Origin: Girardinichthys multiradiatus
Taxonomy: Eukaryota > Chordata > Actinopteri > Cyprinodontiformes > Goodeidae
NCBI RefSeq assembly: GCF_021462225.1
Contig: NC_061806.1
Span: 29,683,644 to 29,747,643 of the forward strand
Length of the DNA stretch: 64,000 nt
Direction: 5' to 3'
A program made the translations under genes and the position numbers. Positions 51,765 through 62,640 of the stretch are shown here, piece by piece (the first letter of the stretch is position 1; the number at the start of each line of letters is the position of its first letter). The notes beneath the pieces are model-generated. The model saw only the letters and a list, made by a program, of their open reading frames with translations. It was not told where the DNA came from and did no database searches.

Positions 51765-52375
51765 CCTTTAGTTCCGAAGAATGAGATGAAGTTCACAGCC
51801 TTTGGGGCTAACCATCAGTCGTCAGCCATGTGAAGAGTCACTGGGTTCCTGCAGGTAGGCAGAGTTCAACAGTTAATTTTTGGTTCAAAGGTTAGTGTTT
51901 GGACAGGCGTGAGATAGGTTTGGGCAGAGACTAACAAAAAAAAAAAAGTCATGTAATAATTTTCACACCATAATAATACTGCTTTTAAAACCTTAATAAT
52001 TTCTCAAGTTCAGAACCATAAGAAAGAAAAAGATAAAAACAGAATATTGGGGGGTTGGAAATTATTTACCATCTTCTTACCTTGTTTGATAGATTTTACA
52101 GGGTTGATTCTGGACTACACGGCTTGCCATGTTGTTTAGGATTGCCGTTACCTCAGTTATAACGCACCTGCAGATCATCTCAAACTCCACCTTTGTGATG
52201 ACATCTTTGGAGTGGCTTCACTCTTTACCACCAACCTTACAGTTTGATGTTGCACTGTGAAAAGGTGTTTGTCTTTTAACTAGTGGCTTGGGTTTTGGCT
52301 GACACCAGTCACCACCCCCCTGGTTCTGTTGCATCACTTGGGGACTGACGTTGCGCTTCTTATTAGACCTGTTCT

Positions 52376-52436
52376 CAGTTTGAAAGTTTGTACTGGCCTT
52401 TCACATTGTAACCATGGCTGTGGGTCCCAACACTAT
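52376..52436 (+). repeat. Partial direct copy of inner arm
   Basis: GAAAGTTTGTACTGGCCTTTC then ATTGTAACCATGGCTGTGGG repeats the end of the left inner arm (51700-51764). Confidence 0.8.
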
Positions 52437-52477
52437 CATGTATGGTTTTGGTGGGTTTTCATCTGCTGGGAAGGTTC

Positions 52478-52640
52478 ACCAGTGTTGGGACCCAGCCATG
52501 GATTTCAACATTAAACTCTGGTACAGACTTTCCTGGAACTTCCAAAATAAATTGCATTAACCCACTTCCAGCAACTGAGGAATGGGGGGGGGGGGGGTAA
52601 CTGCGGACTTCCTGTGACATCACTGGCCAAATAAAAGCAC
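52478..52640 (-). repeat. Inner inverted arm, right, with G14 tract
   Basis: Reverse complement of 51605-51764. It contains an uninterrupted run of 14 G (52584-52597) where the left arm has only four C. Confidence 0.8.
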
Positions 52641-54004
52641 CCCCTTTTCAATGGTCCGATCTCTCCACGCCGGTGATCATCGGGACAGGAGCAGGCCCAG
52701 CACGATGATGACATAAACTCTTCAACTGGATCCAAGGGCGTCATACGATCCTGCGATCGTATGCACAAGATAAGTAGAAATAAATCACTCTCTGCGTATC
52801 CGGTGATTTTCATTCATGAACGGGGTAATCAAGGTACAAGCATTGCTTGACACTTGCTTGCTACTAAAGAGTATTTAACAGAAAGGTTGTTAGTTTTCAA
52901 GCTAGTAAATAATATTTCCCTAAACATCATTTTACTAAATTTGATAACTAAGTAAACACCATTAAGCCCCATTTCTCCAGAAAGATTTGGCTCTTTTCCA
53001 AAATACTCCCTCAATAATATTTCTTCAAATATTATTTCAATAAATAAAAGCAGCTAATGAGACCCCGTTGAGAAATTGTCATCCAGAAGGTTGGTTTTAT
53101 TCAGCAGATCATTCTTTAAAACATTATTTTATTAAAATAATATTTTATCTGATCTTGCATTGTGAATGGTTGTCTAAACGTTTGCTGATTATTGTCTAAG
53201 TTGGTTCCAAGATTAACTTAACTTAATTTCCAGATTCTTCAAGATAATCCTTGGTTCTCAAACATAAACATTGCATGGTAATGTTGCATCACTCTTTCGA
53301 TCATGGTTTCCAATCATCTTTAATCAACTTGTTTATATTGTACATAGCCCATTAGTCTTCATTATTGTTTAATTCTGCTTGGTAGTTAGTTGGATTGTTT
53401 TAGCATAGTAAAGAGTTTGTTGATTGAAATATGTTTGACTTTGAGTTGACTTATTTTTGTTAATAAATTCTTGTATTTTAAGAAATTGTGTGAATTCATT
53501 CCATATATGTGCAGAGTTTATGCTGTTCAAAAATGTCAGAGCTCGTCTCACACCTTTCTATTTTGTCCTCATGCCATCGCCTTACTAGGCTGGTATTCAC
53601 AAGACAACCCTTAACAGACCAAAATATTATTTGATAAAATATTAATATTAAATATTAAATAATATTCTCAGATTCATAATCCCACCACCAGTGCTCACCA
53701 TTTGGGGTTCGCTGGAGTCCCAAAGCCTCAGAAATGGCTTTTTCTACCAAGACTGATAATGTCAACCACTTTGTTTCTCATCTGTTCTTTAGTTTATTTA
53801 GATTGTAACACAATGTATTGATTTTTTTTTTTTTTTTGAAGAGCTGGTAAACTGAGTTCCTTTTTTGGAATTGGTTCAATCCTCACTAAAGTAATTCAGT
53901 TCCTTGAACCATTTGAGTCAGTGATTCTAACCGGAGGCAACCAACCGATTCAACCAAATCATCCGAGTAAGGCCTGTGTCCTGTGTTTTCTGTAAATTCA
54001 CGAC

Positions 54005-54180
54005 AGTAGTGGCCTTTATTTCTGTTATTTTTTCAAAGTAGGCAGACAGGAAGTAGGGTGGAAAGAGGGGGAAGACATGCAGTCTCAGGGTTGGGACTCG
54101 AACCTGGGACAGCTGCAGAGAGGACTGAGACCTCCATGTATAGATCATATCCTCTACCAGTACGTGATGCGCCTGCTAAT
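54005..54180 (-). repeat. tRNA-derived SINE-like repeat, minus strand
   Basis: On the minus strand an A-box-like GGTAGAGGATATG is followed by a B-box-like GGTTCGAGTCCC (54093-54104 on the plus strand). Then come GCATGTCTTCCCCCTC and a CTACTTCCTGTCTGCC tail. The promoter-box order fits a tRNA-derived SINE common in teleosts. Not a functional tRNA: the 3' half does not fold into the T and acceptor arms. Confidence 0.6.
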
Positions 54181-54944
54181 TCAACTTTCCTTACTTGGCA
54201 CAACCAGCATTAGCACCTAAATAACTGAGGTTAATGAAGAAGTCAAACTCATAATTGCTGATCTGGTACAAAGATTTGAACAGTTAACCCAGGTGATTCA
54301 GCACAGATTATCTCCATGTTTTTAAATTTTTAAGTGATTTTGTTTTTCCTGTATGTTTGGCATTGATCATCCACGGACCTGGCCAGTCAGGCTGAATTTC
54401 CCAAAAATATGGGTCATTACAGTTAACTTATGATTTAAAAGAAAGGAATGACTACTTCAGATAGGAGCTGGGTGGTCGGGAAAGATTTTTCCTAAATTAC
54501 ATCATGATTTCACAACTTTTCCATAATAAAATTTGTTTCATGTTCTAAATCATTTAAAGGTGATAATAAAGAAGAAATTTGGAAATGGGCAAATGCTGTT
54601 GTGTCTCTATATGTCTTACATCAGTGTGCTGCATTAGATCATGATTAAAGCTTAGTACAAACTTTGTTGCTCAAAATAGTTGAACAATGGCTGAAAAAAT
54701 TACTCAGCAGTTCTCTAGTGACTCAGACCCTGGCACTGAATGGAGATTTTTGCAATATTCTTATCATGTAGGTATTTGACAACAGGTGTTTGATGCATTT
54801 TTAATTTTCCCACAATGAGATCAAAATCACTTTCTCCACCAGTTAGTTTCAGTTTAGACTCCAAAAAGGTGTGTTGATTTGGCAAGAGTTTTAAATTTGG
54901 ATCAAACAAAAGGCAACATCATAATCAGCTGCAGATAGGGGGAG

Positions 54945-55197
54945 AGGTGGCCTAGTGGTTAGAACAGGAGGTTTGTGTTCCAGAGGGGAACACAAGGGGC
55001 CAGGTTCATATCCCACAGATTACCAATCTGGGTCCCTGAGCAAGACCCTTAGCCCCAGAATGCTCCCCAGGTGCCGCACAATGGCAGCCCACTGCTCCCT
55101 ATAAGGGATGGGTTAAATGCAGAGGACACATTTCATTGTAATGTACATGTGCAATGACCAATAAAGATGATTATTTATTCTTTTATTTATTTATTTA
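54945..55197 (+). repeat. tRNA-derived SINE with LINE-type tail
   Basis: An A-box-like GTGGCCTAGTGGTTAGAAC is followed by a B-box GGTTCATATCC (55003-55013) and a conserved body (GAGCAAGACCCTTAGCCCC, GGGATGGGTTAAATGCAGAG). It closes with an AATGACCAATAAAGATG tail followed by a TTATT-rich end. The tail resembles CR1/L2-type LINE 3' ends, so mobilisation by a partner LINE is expected from known SINE biology. Between the boxes a perfect 9-bp hairpin (54973-54981 / 54987-54995) replaces the anticodon arm. A copy of good quality. Confidence 0.8.
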
Positions 55198-57287
55198 TCA
55201 ACACTCACATAAAAAAAAAAAAAAAAATCCCAAATTAAACTCAATTCTTTAGAAAAAGCATCACTTTAAGTGTGTTTCTGCATCCACCTGGTTCCAACTG
55301 CCTCGTTATGTGCTGCATTTCCAAGAAGCAAAACAGCAGTTTATCTAACCTAGAAGGAAATTGTGCATTACTATGAAAGCCCTTGTGAAAGTTTAAGTAA
55401 AGCAAAATATGGCAGCTTATGAAAGAGCAGATAAAGACACACATAGGAGCCTGGTGGTGGGTTGATCATGTTTCACTTTTAGCCCTTGTCCCACAAAATC
55501 TCTCCTACATCTCAGCTTCTGGGCAGATTTAGCAGACATACAGCAGCATTAATAGCACTTATTTAAAGTGGCTGCATCTAATGTCAATCAAGCCAGTCAA
55601 CCTGTCACCATCATTACTAAAAGCTCCAGATGGGAGTATACATGCAGATTAAAGGTAAAGGTAGGTAAGGTAGATAATCATGCAGATTCCTGTGGAACAC
55701 ATGGAAGTTGTAACATCAGGCGTTTCCGCTAAAACATTTCCGCTAAAAGTAGCAAACAGATAAACTCACAGCAGTTGAAATTTGCAGCATTTATCCAATC
55801 TATAACTCTTTTTTTACAATCCGAAGTAGAGCAACAACAAAAAAGCACATCAATTTGGTTTGGTGCAAAGCTGCGGGAAACTAAATGATTTGTTCTTCTC
55901 TAATATGCGCAGCCATTTGGCTGTATTTGCAATAAAATTGGATTAAATTATAGACTGCCTTTTAGCCTTTGTAACATGTCTTATATAAAAAAATACTCTT
56001 TGTTCCACAGTTGCTTGGTTGGGATCTGGCCAACCTCCTCTCTAAGTGACGTAAGGAAAATCAAGTAACAAAAAGTGCTTGCAGAACACAAGGAGCTGCA
56101 GGAAGCGGCAGAAAATCCAGAATTCCAAGGATTGATCCAAAGAACTGCTGAATATATTCCCGTGCAAAAACCAAACTAGTGAAGAAAAGAAATCTGGCAG
56201 AAATAAACTGGAGAAGTGAGCTGCAGCTGCTGAGACAATCAGCAAACCAAGGGCCAAGTGTGTGAGAAGACAAACTGCTGAGTTACTGAAAATATGAGAA
56301 AGAAGGAAAATTAAAGAAAAGCACAGGAGGAGAACTAATACCGTAGTACAACAAGTAAAAATGACTTAAATAAAACAGAGAGCAGGACTAATAGAAAAGC
56401 AATTATTTTAATGAAACTGAGACTGACCGAGCTGTAACAGAAGGTCCAAGCAAAAATGTAACTAAACTGGAAAAACAAACTGAACTCAAGGCTAGTTCCC
56501 TTTTCATTTGTCAGGTCTGTGCACTGTGCAGTAGGTGTCTAAAGAAACTGCAGCCAGCAGGTCAAGGCATCAACACAAAGGACACCTTATGCTTGTTATA
56601 GAGATGCCAGAACCTTTTACAGAGACACTGTTTGACACCAGGGATATTAAGAATGAGGCTGATGCCACTCAGATGTTTTTCACACCAGCCATATTCTGAA
56701 AGTCTCAACAATCAAGCCAAGCATGTCCATCAAAGCTCTACAAGCAGCTTGAGCACCATGTTCCCAACGCTGCAGCCAACACGTAGCAAAGTACAACACA
56801 AGACCTCCTGACCTCCACCACACACACACGGTAAGTTCCACGACGGAAATGCCAACCAGCTTGGCGGAAAGCTAACATGAAGCAGTGGAGGCTTGCTATT
56901 TTCATTCTGTGGAAACTCTACGATGATTTATAAGAGTCCTCAGTTTGTTTCGCCAAAGAAAGACACGGAAGACATGGTGTGGGATGTGGCAGACAGTTTA
57001 TTACGAATTCAAATCCCTGAGTAGGAGGAATTTGCTGTGCCAATTTTTTGTGGAGAGTTGAGTTCTTTCATGTTGCACGGTTTAATTCTGCCTGTAAGTC
57101 ATCCTTGTAAGCCTGTCGTCGAGGCCTCTGAAGTGGGAAGTAAGACATGTCACGCATATAAGTGCACTTAGTTACAAGGATTTTTTTAAGCAGCATTAGT
57201 AAACTGTTGCTGATATCATAATCATAATATAAGGAAAAAGTAGAGACCAGTAATAAGCCATAATTATTTTAATTATGGGAATCCAGA
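55198..57287. other. Unclassified non-coding DNA
   Basis: A17-type run near 55211-55227, then no recognisable exon or repeat. A short GGTAAAGGTAGGTAAGG stretch lies near 55657. Confidence 0.45.
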
Positions 57288-57675
57288 GCTTTGGACAACT
57301 ATTTACGCTCCTTCAAACTTTTCCACAGTTTGTCAGATTACACCCAAAATGTAGTGCAGAGTTATATAGCAGCAGTAAATTGATACATGGTTTTCACACA
57401 TGAAAAGTGTGGTGTATAATGGTGTTCTGCTGTTAGTGCTTTGCAGTGCCACCTTTCTCTGTAGGGCCCGCAGCAAGCATTTCACTACAAGCTTTGCACA
57501 TCTGTGGACTAACGTTTTTGCCCTTCTTCTTTGCAGAAAAGCTCAGGCTCAGTTAGATTGGAAGGGGAGCATCTGTGAATGCCATCTTTTATGTTTTGTC
57601 GTAGATTTTTTTTGAGGAGACGGGCTTTGACTACACCATTCTAACACATGAATATGTTTTGATCCGACCCCGACA
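57288..57675 (-). mobile_element. Degraded Tc1-like relic (family B)
   Basis: The left end reads TTTGGACAACTATTTACGC and CAAACTTTTCCACAGTTTG, a terminal-repeat remnant. Reversed transposase pieces follow: TTTTTGCCCTTCTTCTTTGC, GCTCAGGCTCAGTTAGATTG and ACCATTCTAACACATGAATA. The right half of the element is absent. Confidence 0.68.
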
Positions 57676-59765
57676 GCTTTCTTTATATATTAACTCTATT
57701 TGAAGTGAGCTAGTTAGTTACTGTGTGAGAAAAGCTTGCATTCTGGCATCTGGGAGGAATAACGTGACCAAAAGAGATGAATGACGTGAAAACATTTGGG
57801 AAATTTAACCTTCTATGAATTTTGGTGGTTAATTATAATTATAGAAGAAAATCTCTGTGGTTCTCACTTCTCTTACAAACGTTCCCAAGAGGATTTTGAT
57901 GCTTATTTTAAGATCCACATAAGCAGCAGTAGTTGGTCGAGAAAAAACCATTTAGTCACTTGAGAAAATGATCTGTGCAACATAAATCGTGACTGTGGAG
58001 ACAGAGTCCTGCAGGAAAAACACAGGTGTTTTGCTGTGCGATGGTGTGGGACTTCATTATATTTTAAATATACAATATTCCACATCTGAAGCAGATATTT
58101 GCCAAGTAGAAATATAATGATGCAATGATGATTTAACCAGTGAGCACATCCTGCTTTCCTCTGAATGGGTTGTGTAGTAAATCTGAACACAAATACTGTT
58201 GGTAAAAGTCCAGTTTACTATTTCTTTTTAAGTATTATTTCATAGCACCTCATGAACACTAAGCAAAATTTGAGCATTTTCTCCAGGTATCATCATCTTG
58301 ATGCCTGAACTTGGTTCATTCTTCTTCTCAAATCCATTTCCTCATGATGTTAGAAGCCAGCCATTTGCAAGCTATCTCCATCCTCAGAATGTGTCCTGCT
58401 GCCATCAGTCAAGCTTGATCTGGACTGTAGTGGAACCTGGTTTATCACTGTCCAGAATCTCACCCGTTGGGATGAGGGTTAAAAGAAAACTCGCTTTAAA
58501 ATTATGTTTCACTTTAGCCTTGAGGCAGGGTCAAGCTTCTTAGATTAAGGTGAAGCCAGCCCATGTGTGTGATGGTGTGGTGTGTTTCTGAAGGTGGGTG
58601 AGGAGGTGAGAGGCCTTTAGAAACAAAATGACTGAGTGAGGCACGAGCGAAACGGGATTACTAACCTCCAGGCCCTGTTGTAAAATGTCAGCCGTCTGAC
58701 AAATATGTTCATCATGTGGCCTGTAAACTCTGACATCATCTAATGTTTGAGCGATCTTTAATTTGTCTTTCTAAAATGAGTCGTCTCAATTTGGCACCCT
58801 CTTTCAAATCAATTATGTGCTTGGATAAACTCCATGTGGGAAACACAAACTGATATATTATTCACATTCTTACACAGTAAAAACAGTTATTTGTTTTAAA
58901 TTTCTTCTGTGGCTGCAGTTTGTTCACTAGCCAAATTAAAATAATCCAAATCTCCAGGAAAGAAAGAAATCTTAACTAAAATGTTATAAATGTAGAAATT
59001 GTAATCATAATTTACTCAAAATCCTTTTATAGCAACTGCTATGTTCACCTAAACAAAGCTTGCTTGTTATACCTCTGAAAAATGTCCTTATTTCAGTTAC
59101 TGGAGCCACTTCAGCAAACTGCAAAATGTCTCAAATAGATTTTAAGCCTGTTAAATATTGAGATGGCTGGAGAAACAGTCAAACAAACAGTTTTATCAGT
59201 TTCAGGTCCCTAAAGGTCCCATGACCTTGGAAAACATAGAGTTAGCACATTCTGAAGCTAATGTGGTTGACTTTAGCTTTGGTTATTTTCCAAAATTCAG
59301 CAGACATCTCTGCTTTTTTTGTTAACCTATATAAAAAGCCCAAAATCAGCATGAAGCCAATTAACAAAGCTTGTATCTGTGCTTTCAATATGACTTTTAG
59401 GGTGTTTTGCAACAAAAAACTGCTACTTTTCCAACTTCCTTTTTCAGACTGTACTGCCCCACCAGAACAGCAGAATATTTGTGTTTTAGTTTGTGCAACA
59501 GCTAAAATATCTTTGTGTACGTTTGCTTGTAACTAGTTTACTGACCCTTTACAGTTTAGATGAAAACTAAAGATTTCTGATGCATTTAGTTTCAGAGATG
59601 AACTGGTTTTACACAGCGATGTAACTTGCTACTGAGTCAAACCTAAATATTTATTTAGATGTGTTGGATAAAAACTGAAAACTGAGAGTCATGTAGCTAC
59701 CTCCAAAGAGAATTGATAATTTGTGCCATTTTGAAATCAAACTGACATCTAAAATCCCCCATGGC
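57676..59765. other. Unclassified non-coding DNA
   Basis: No exon or repeat recognised. The stretch 58600-58830 is of mixed composition without low complexity and could hold regulatory sequence, but there is no direct evidence. Confidence 0.4.
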
Positions 59766-60504
59766 TTTGTTAGGTACACCTCGCGAGTACCTGATTAGAC
59801 TAATTTTTGCTTTTAGAACTGCCTTAATCCTCTGTGGTATAGATACAACAAAGTGTCAGAAACATTCCTATTAGATTTTGTTCCATATTTACATGATAGC
59901 ATCACACGGTTGCTACAGATTTGTCGGATGCAGATCCATAATGCGAATCTCCTGTTGCACCACATCCCAAAGGTGTTCTGTTAGGTTGAGATCTGGTGAC
60001 TGTTGAGGCCAACGGTGGTCAGTGAACTCCTTGTCATGTTCTAGAAACCCATTGAGATGATTTGAGCTTCATGTCAAAGTGCATTCGTTTGCTGCAGCAG
60101 ACATTAGAAGATGGGTACACTGATATTAAAGAGATGGACAAGGTCAGCAACAACTTGAGTAGGCTGTGGAGTTTCAATAATGCTCAACTGGTACTAATGC
60201 AGAACCCAAATTTTACCAAGAAAATTTCCTCCTTCACCACCACCCAGAACTGCTAATACAGGGGCAGATGGACCTATGCTCTCAAGTCTTCTACACCAAA
60301 TTCTTCAGACAAAAACTTTCTTGTCCGCACAGCTGCTGCTTACTGGATACTTTCTATTTTCTGACCGTGCTCTGTAAACCTGAGAGATGGTTCTTTAGGA
60401 AAATCCCATGAGATCAGCAGTTTCAAAAAGCTCACACCAGCCTGCCTGGCACAACAACCATGCTAAATTCAAAGTGATTTACCTAATCAAGTGGCTGATG
60501 AGTA
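59766..60504 (-). mobile_element. Degraded Tc1/mariner-type relic (family C)
   Basis: Starts TTTGTTAGGTACACC and ends ACCTAATCAAGTGGCTGATG, the inverted ends of a very common fish family. Between them, reversed transposase blocks occur in order: AGAACTGCCTTAATCCTC, ATGCGAATCTCCTG, CACATCCCAAAGGTG, GAGATCTGGTGACTG, AGAAGATGGGTACACTG and ATCAGCAGTTTC. Intact members of the family, as I recall them, are longer, so several internal pieces are missing, and all frames are broken. Confidence 0.78.
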
Positions 60505-60524
60505 AATAGCAGAGGTAAATCTGA

Positions 60525-60888
60525 GGTAAGGTAAGGTAAGTTTATTTATATAGCGCTTTTCAGCAACGAGACACTCAAAGCGCAGTACATACAATTACAA
60601 TACAATCACAAAGAAAATAAACACAGATGCAGACACAGAAAAACAAATCAAATGATAAAATCAAACAACAGAGGTAATTTAAAAAAATAAAATAAAGAGA
60701 ATAGAATGATGGACAAGAAAATGAAAGGAAAACTGGACTGAAAACGTAACCAATAATGTTTAGATGGCACAGTCAAAGGCCACTCTAAACAAATAAGTTT
60801 TTAATCTTGATTTAAAGCAACTTAGGGTTTTGGCGCTTTTTCAGTTTTCTGGCAGTTTATTCCAGATTAGTGGAGCATAAGAACTAAA
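60525..60888 (-). mobile_element. 5'-truncated LINE 3' end, minus strand
   Basis: The plus strand starts GGTAAGGTAAGGTAAG (reversed tail repeats), then TTTATTTATATAGCGC and CTCAAAGCGCAGTACATAC, a typical teleost LINE 3' UTR. Further right the minus strand encodes APLIWNKLPEN, a stop, then KSAKTLSCFKSRLKTYLF, the extreme ORF2 C-terminus of such LINEs. It abuts the 3' end of another LINE at 60889. Confidence 0.7.
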
Positions 60889-62640
60889 ATTCAAATTCAA
60901 TTCAATTCAAAAATACTTTATTAATCCCAAAGGGAAATTAAATGTTGTTATATCTCATATTATGAAGGTTTCTTCAAAGACCCGTTGTAGATGCTGATGG
61001 CTGTGGGCAGGAAGGATCTCCTGTAGCGCTTCGTCTTACAGCAGATCTGAAGAAGCCTCTGACTGAAGACACTGTTGTTGTAGGACAGTCTCATGAAGAG
61101 GATGCTCAGGGTTCTCCATAATGTTCTTCATTTTATGAAGAATCCTTCTTTCCACAATGATCTCCAGAGGTTCCAGAGGAGTCCCCAGAACAGAGACAGC
61201 CTTTTTTATCAGCTTGTTGAGCTTTTTTAAGTCCCTGGTTCTGATGCTGCTTCCCCAGCAGATGATGGTAGAAGAGATCACACTTTCCACAACAGACTTA
61301 TAGAAGATATGCAGCATCTTGCTGGAAACACCAAAGGACCTAAGCTTCCTCAAGAAGTACAGTCTGCTCTGTCCCTTCTTGTAGATGGCTTCACAGTTGC
61401 ATCTCCACTCTAGTCTGTTGTCCAGGTGAACACCGAGGTATTTATACTCCTCCACCACCTCCACTTCTTCTCTCATGATGGAAATAGTTTTTGACTTATT
61501 CCTGTTTCTCTTAAAATCTACAATCATCTCCTTTGTTTTAGTCACGTTAAAAATGAGATGATTGCTTCCACACCATGCCACAAAGCGGTCCACCACCTTC
61601 CTGTATTCAGCTTGTTGTCCATATCTGATCCACCCCACGATTGCAGAATCATCCGAGTATTTCTGCAGATGACAGGAGTCTGTCTTGTACTGGAAGTCTG
61701 AGGTGTACAGACTGAAAAGGAATGGTGAGAGTACAGTCCCCTGTGGTGCTCCTGTGCTGCTGACTACCTGGTGAGACTCACAACCCTTCAGTCTCACAAA
61801 CTGTGGTCTGTTTGTCAGGTAGTCTTTGATCCAGGAGATTGTTGAGGCCTCCACCTGAGTCTTCTGGAGTTTCTGACAAAGCAAATCAGGTTGGATTGTA
61901 TTAAATGCACTGGAGAAATCAAACAACATGATCCTCACAGTGCTGCTGGCTTTGTCCAGATGACAGTGGGTTTGTTGAAGCAGGTGTATGATGGCATCTT
62001 CAACTCCAACTCCACAGCGATAAGCAAACTGAAGTGGGTCCTGATGATTTACTGTTTGCTTACTCAGGTGGGCCAACAGGAGCCTCTCTAGGACCTTCAT
62101 GATGTGAGATGTCAGGGCAACAGGTCTATAGTCATTGAGGACTGATGGGTGAGTTTTCTTTGGTACCGGAACAAGACAGGAGGTCTTCCACAACACCGGA
62201 ACGTTCTTCTGGGCCAGGCTAAGGTTGAAGAGGTGCTGCAGAATCCCACAGAGCTGCTCTGCACAGCCCTTCAGGACTCTAGGGCTGACATGATCTGGAC
62301 CTGCAGCCTTATTCCTATTCAGTCTCTCCAGTTGTCTCTTCACCTGACTTCTTGAGACACACAGGTGGAAGGGGGAAGCAAAGGAAGCATCGGCATCTTC
62401 TGATATGGTTGAAGGCAAACATGTAGAAGCAGAAGGGTCTAGGGCTGAGGTGGAAGATAAAAAATGTGAGGTGTTACTGGACAGCTGTAGGTCCTGTGGG
62501 TCAAAGGAAGATGGAATGTCTGTTTGGCTGTGAGCAGGAGAGGAGGATGCGAAGCCTGTTTCTGAACAAAAAAAAAAGCTGCTTCTCCATGTTTGGTTCT
62601 GGTTCTGTTAAGACTGAAAGAGAGAATTTCAGACATTTAG
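60889..62640 (-). mobile_element. LINE (CR1/L2/Rex-like), 5'-truncated
   Basis: Read on the minus strand the element runs from about 62640 to a 3' end with GGGATTAATAAAGTATTTTT and a (GAATT)n tail near 60889-60912. It holds most of the reverse transcriptase and C-terminal domain. No endonuclease domain is seen, so the 5' end is truncated, or the upstream part is unrecognised. Adjacent on the left is the tail of a different LINE in the same orientation. Confidence 0.85.
61036..62607 (-). pseudogene. LINE ORF2 reverse transcriptase, truncated and frameshifted at the C-terminus
   Basis: The minus-strand frame is open from just after a TAA at 62610-62608 to 61036, about 523 codons, with no ATG at its upstream edge. 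Numbering from the TTG at 62418, the motifs are: KAAGPDH (37-43), DYRPVALTSHIMKVLER (96-112), catalytic Asp in FDFSSAFNTI (167), GAPQGTVLSP (223-232), YSDD (254-257, in place of the commoner FADD), NVTKTKEMIVDF (291-302) and YLGVHLD (327-333). This enzyme copies LINE RNA into DNA at a nicked target. Near 61069-61083 the frame shifts: the family-typical ending (SQRLLQICC, KRYRRSFLPTAISIYN) continues in another frame to about 60975. The polymerase core looks intact, but the endonuclease is missing, so the copy is dead as an autonomous element. Confidence 0.9.

Larger units (their letters stand above)
51520..53678. mobile_element. Unclassified 2.16-kb element with nested inverted repeats
   Basis: The outer arms are TATGAATCTGA followed by AT-rich sequence at 51520-51583, and its reverse complement at 53623-53678. 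Each outer arm is itself a hairpin, with AATATTATTT near one side and AAATAATATT at the other. Inside, a second inverted pair of about 160 bp lies at 51605-51764 and 52478-52640 (shared blocks CTGGAAGTGGGTTAATGC and CCATGGCTGTGGGTCCCAAC). A partial third copy, in the same orientation as the left arm, is at 52376-52436. About 1 kb between 52641 and 53622 has no counterpart on the left and may be a later insertion. No transposase or reverse transcriptase frame is visible, so it is non-autonomous if mobile. I see no clear target duplication, so the outer ends are provisional. Confidence 0.65.

Noticed and set aside
54093..54104. Possible tRNA gene on the minus strand
   Set aside because: B-box present but acceptor and T arms do not pair; SINE-like.
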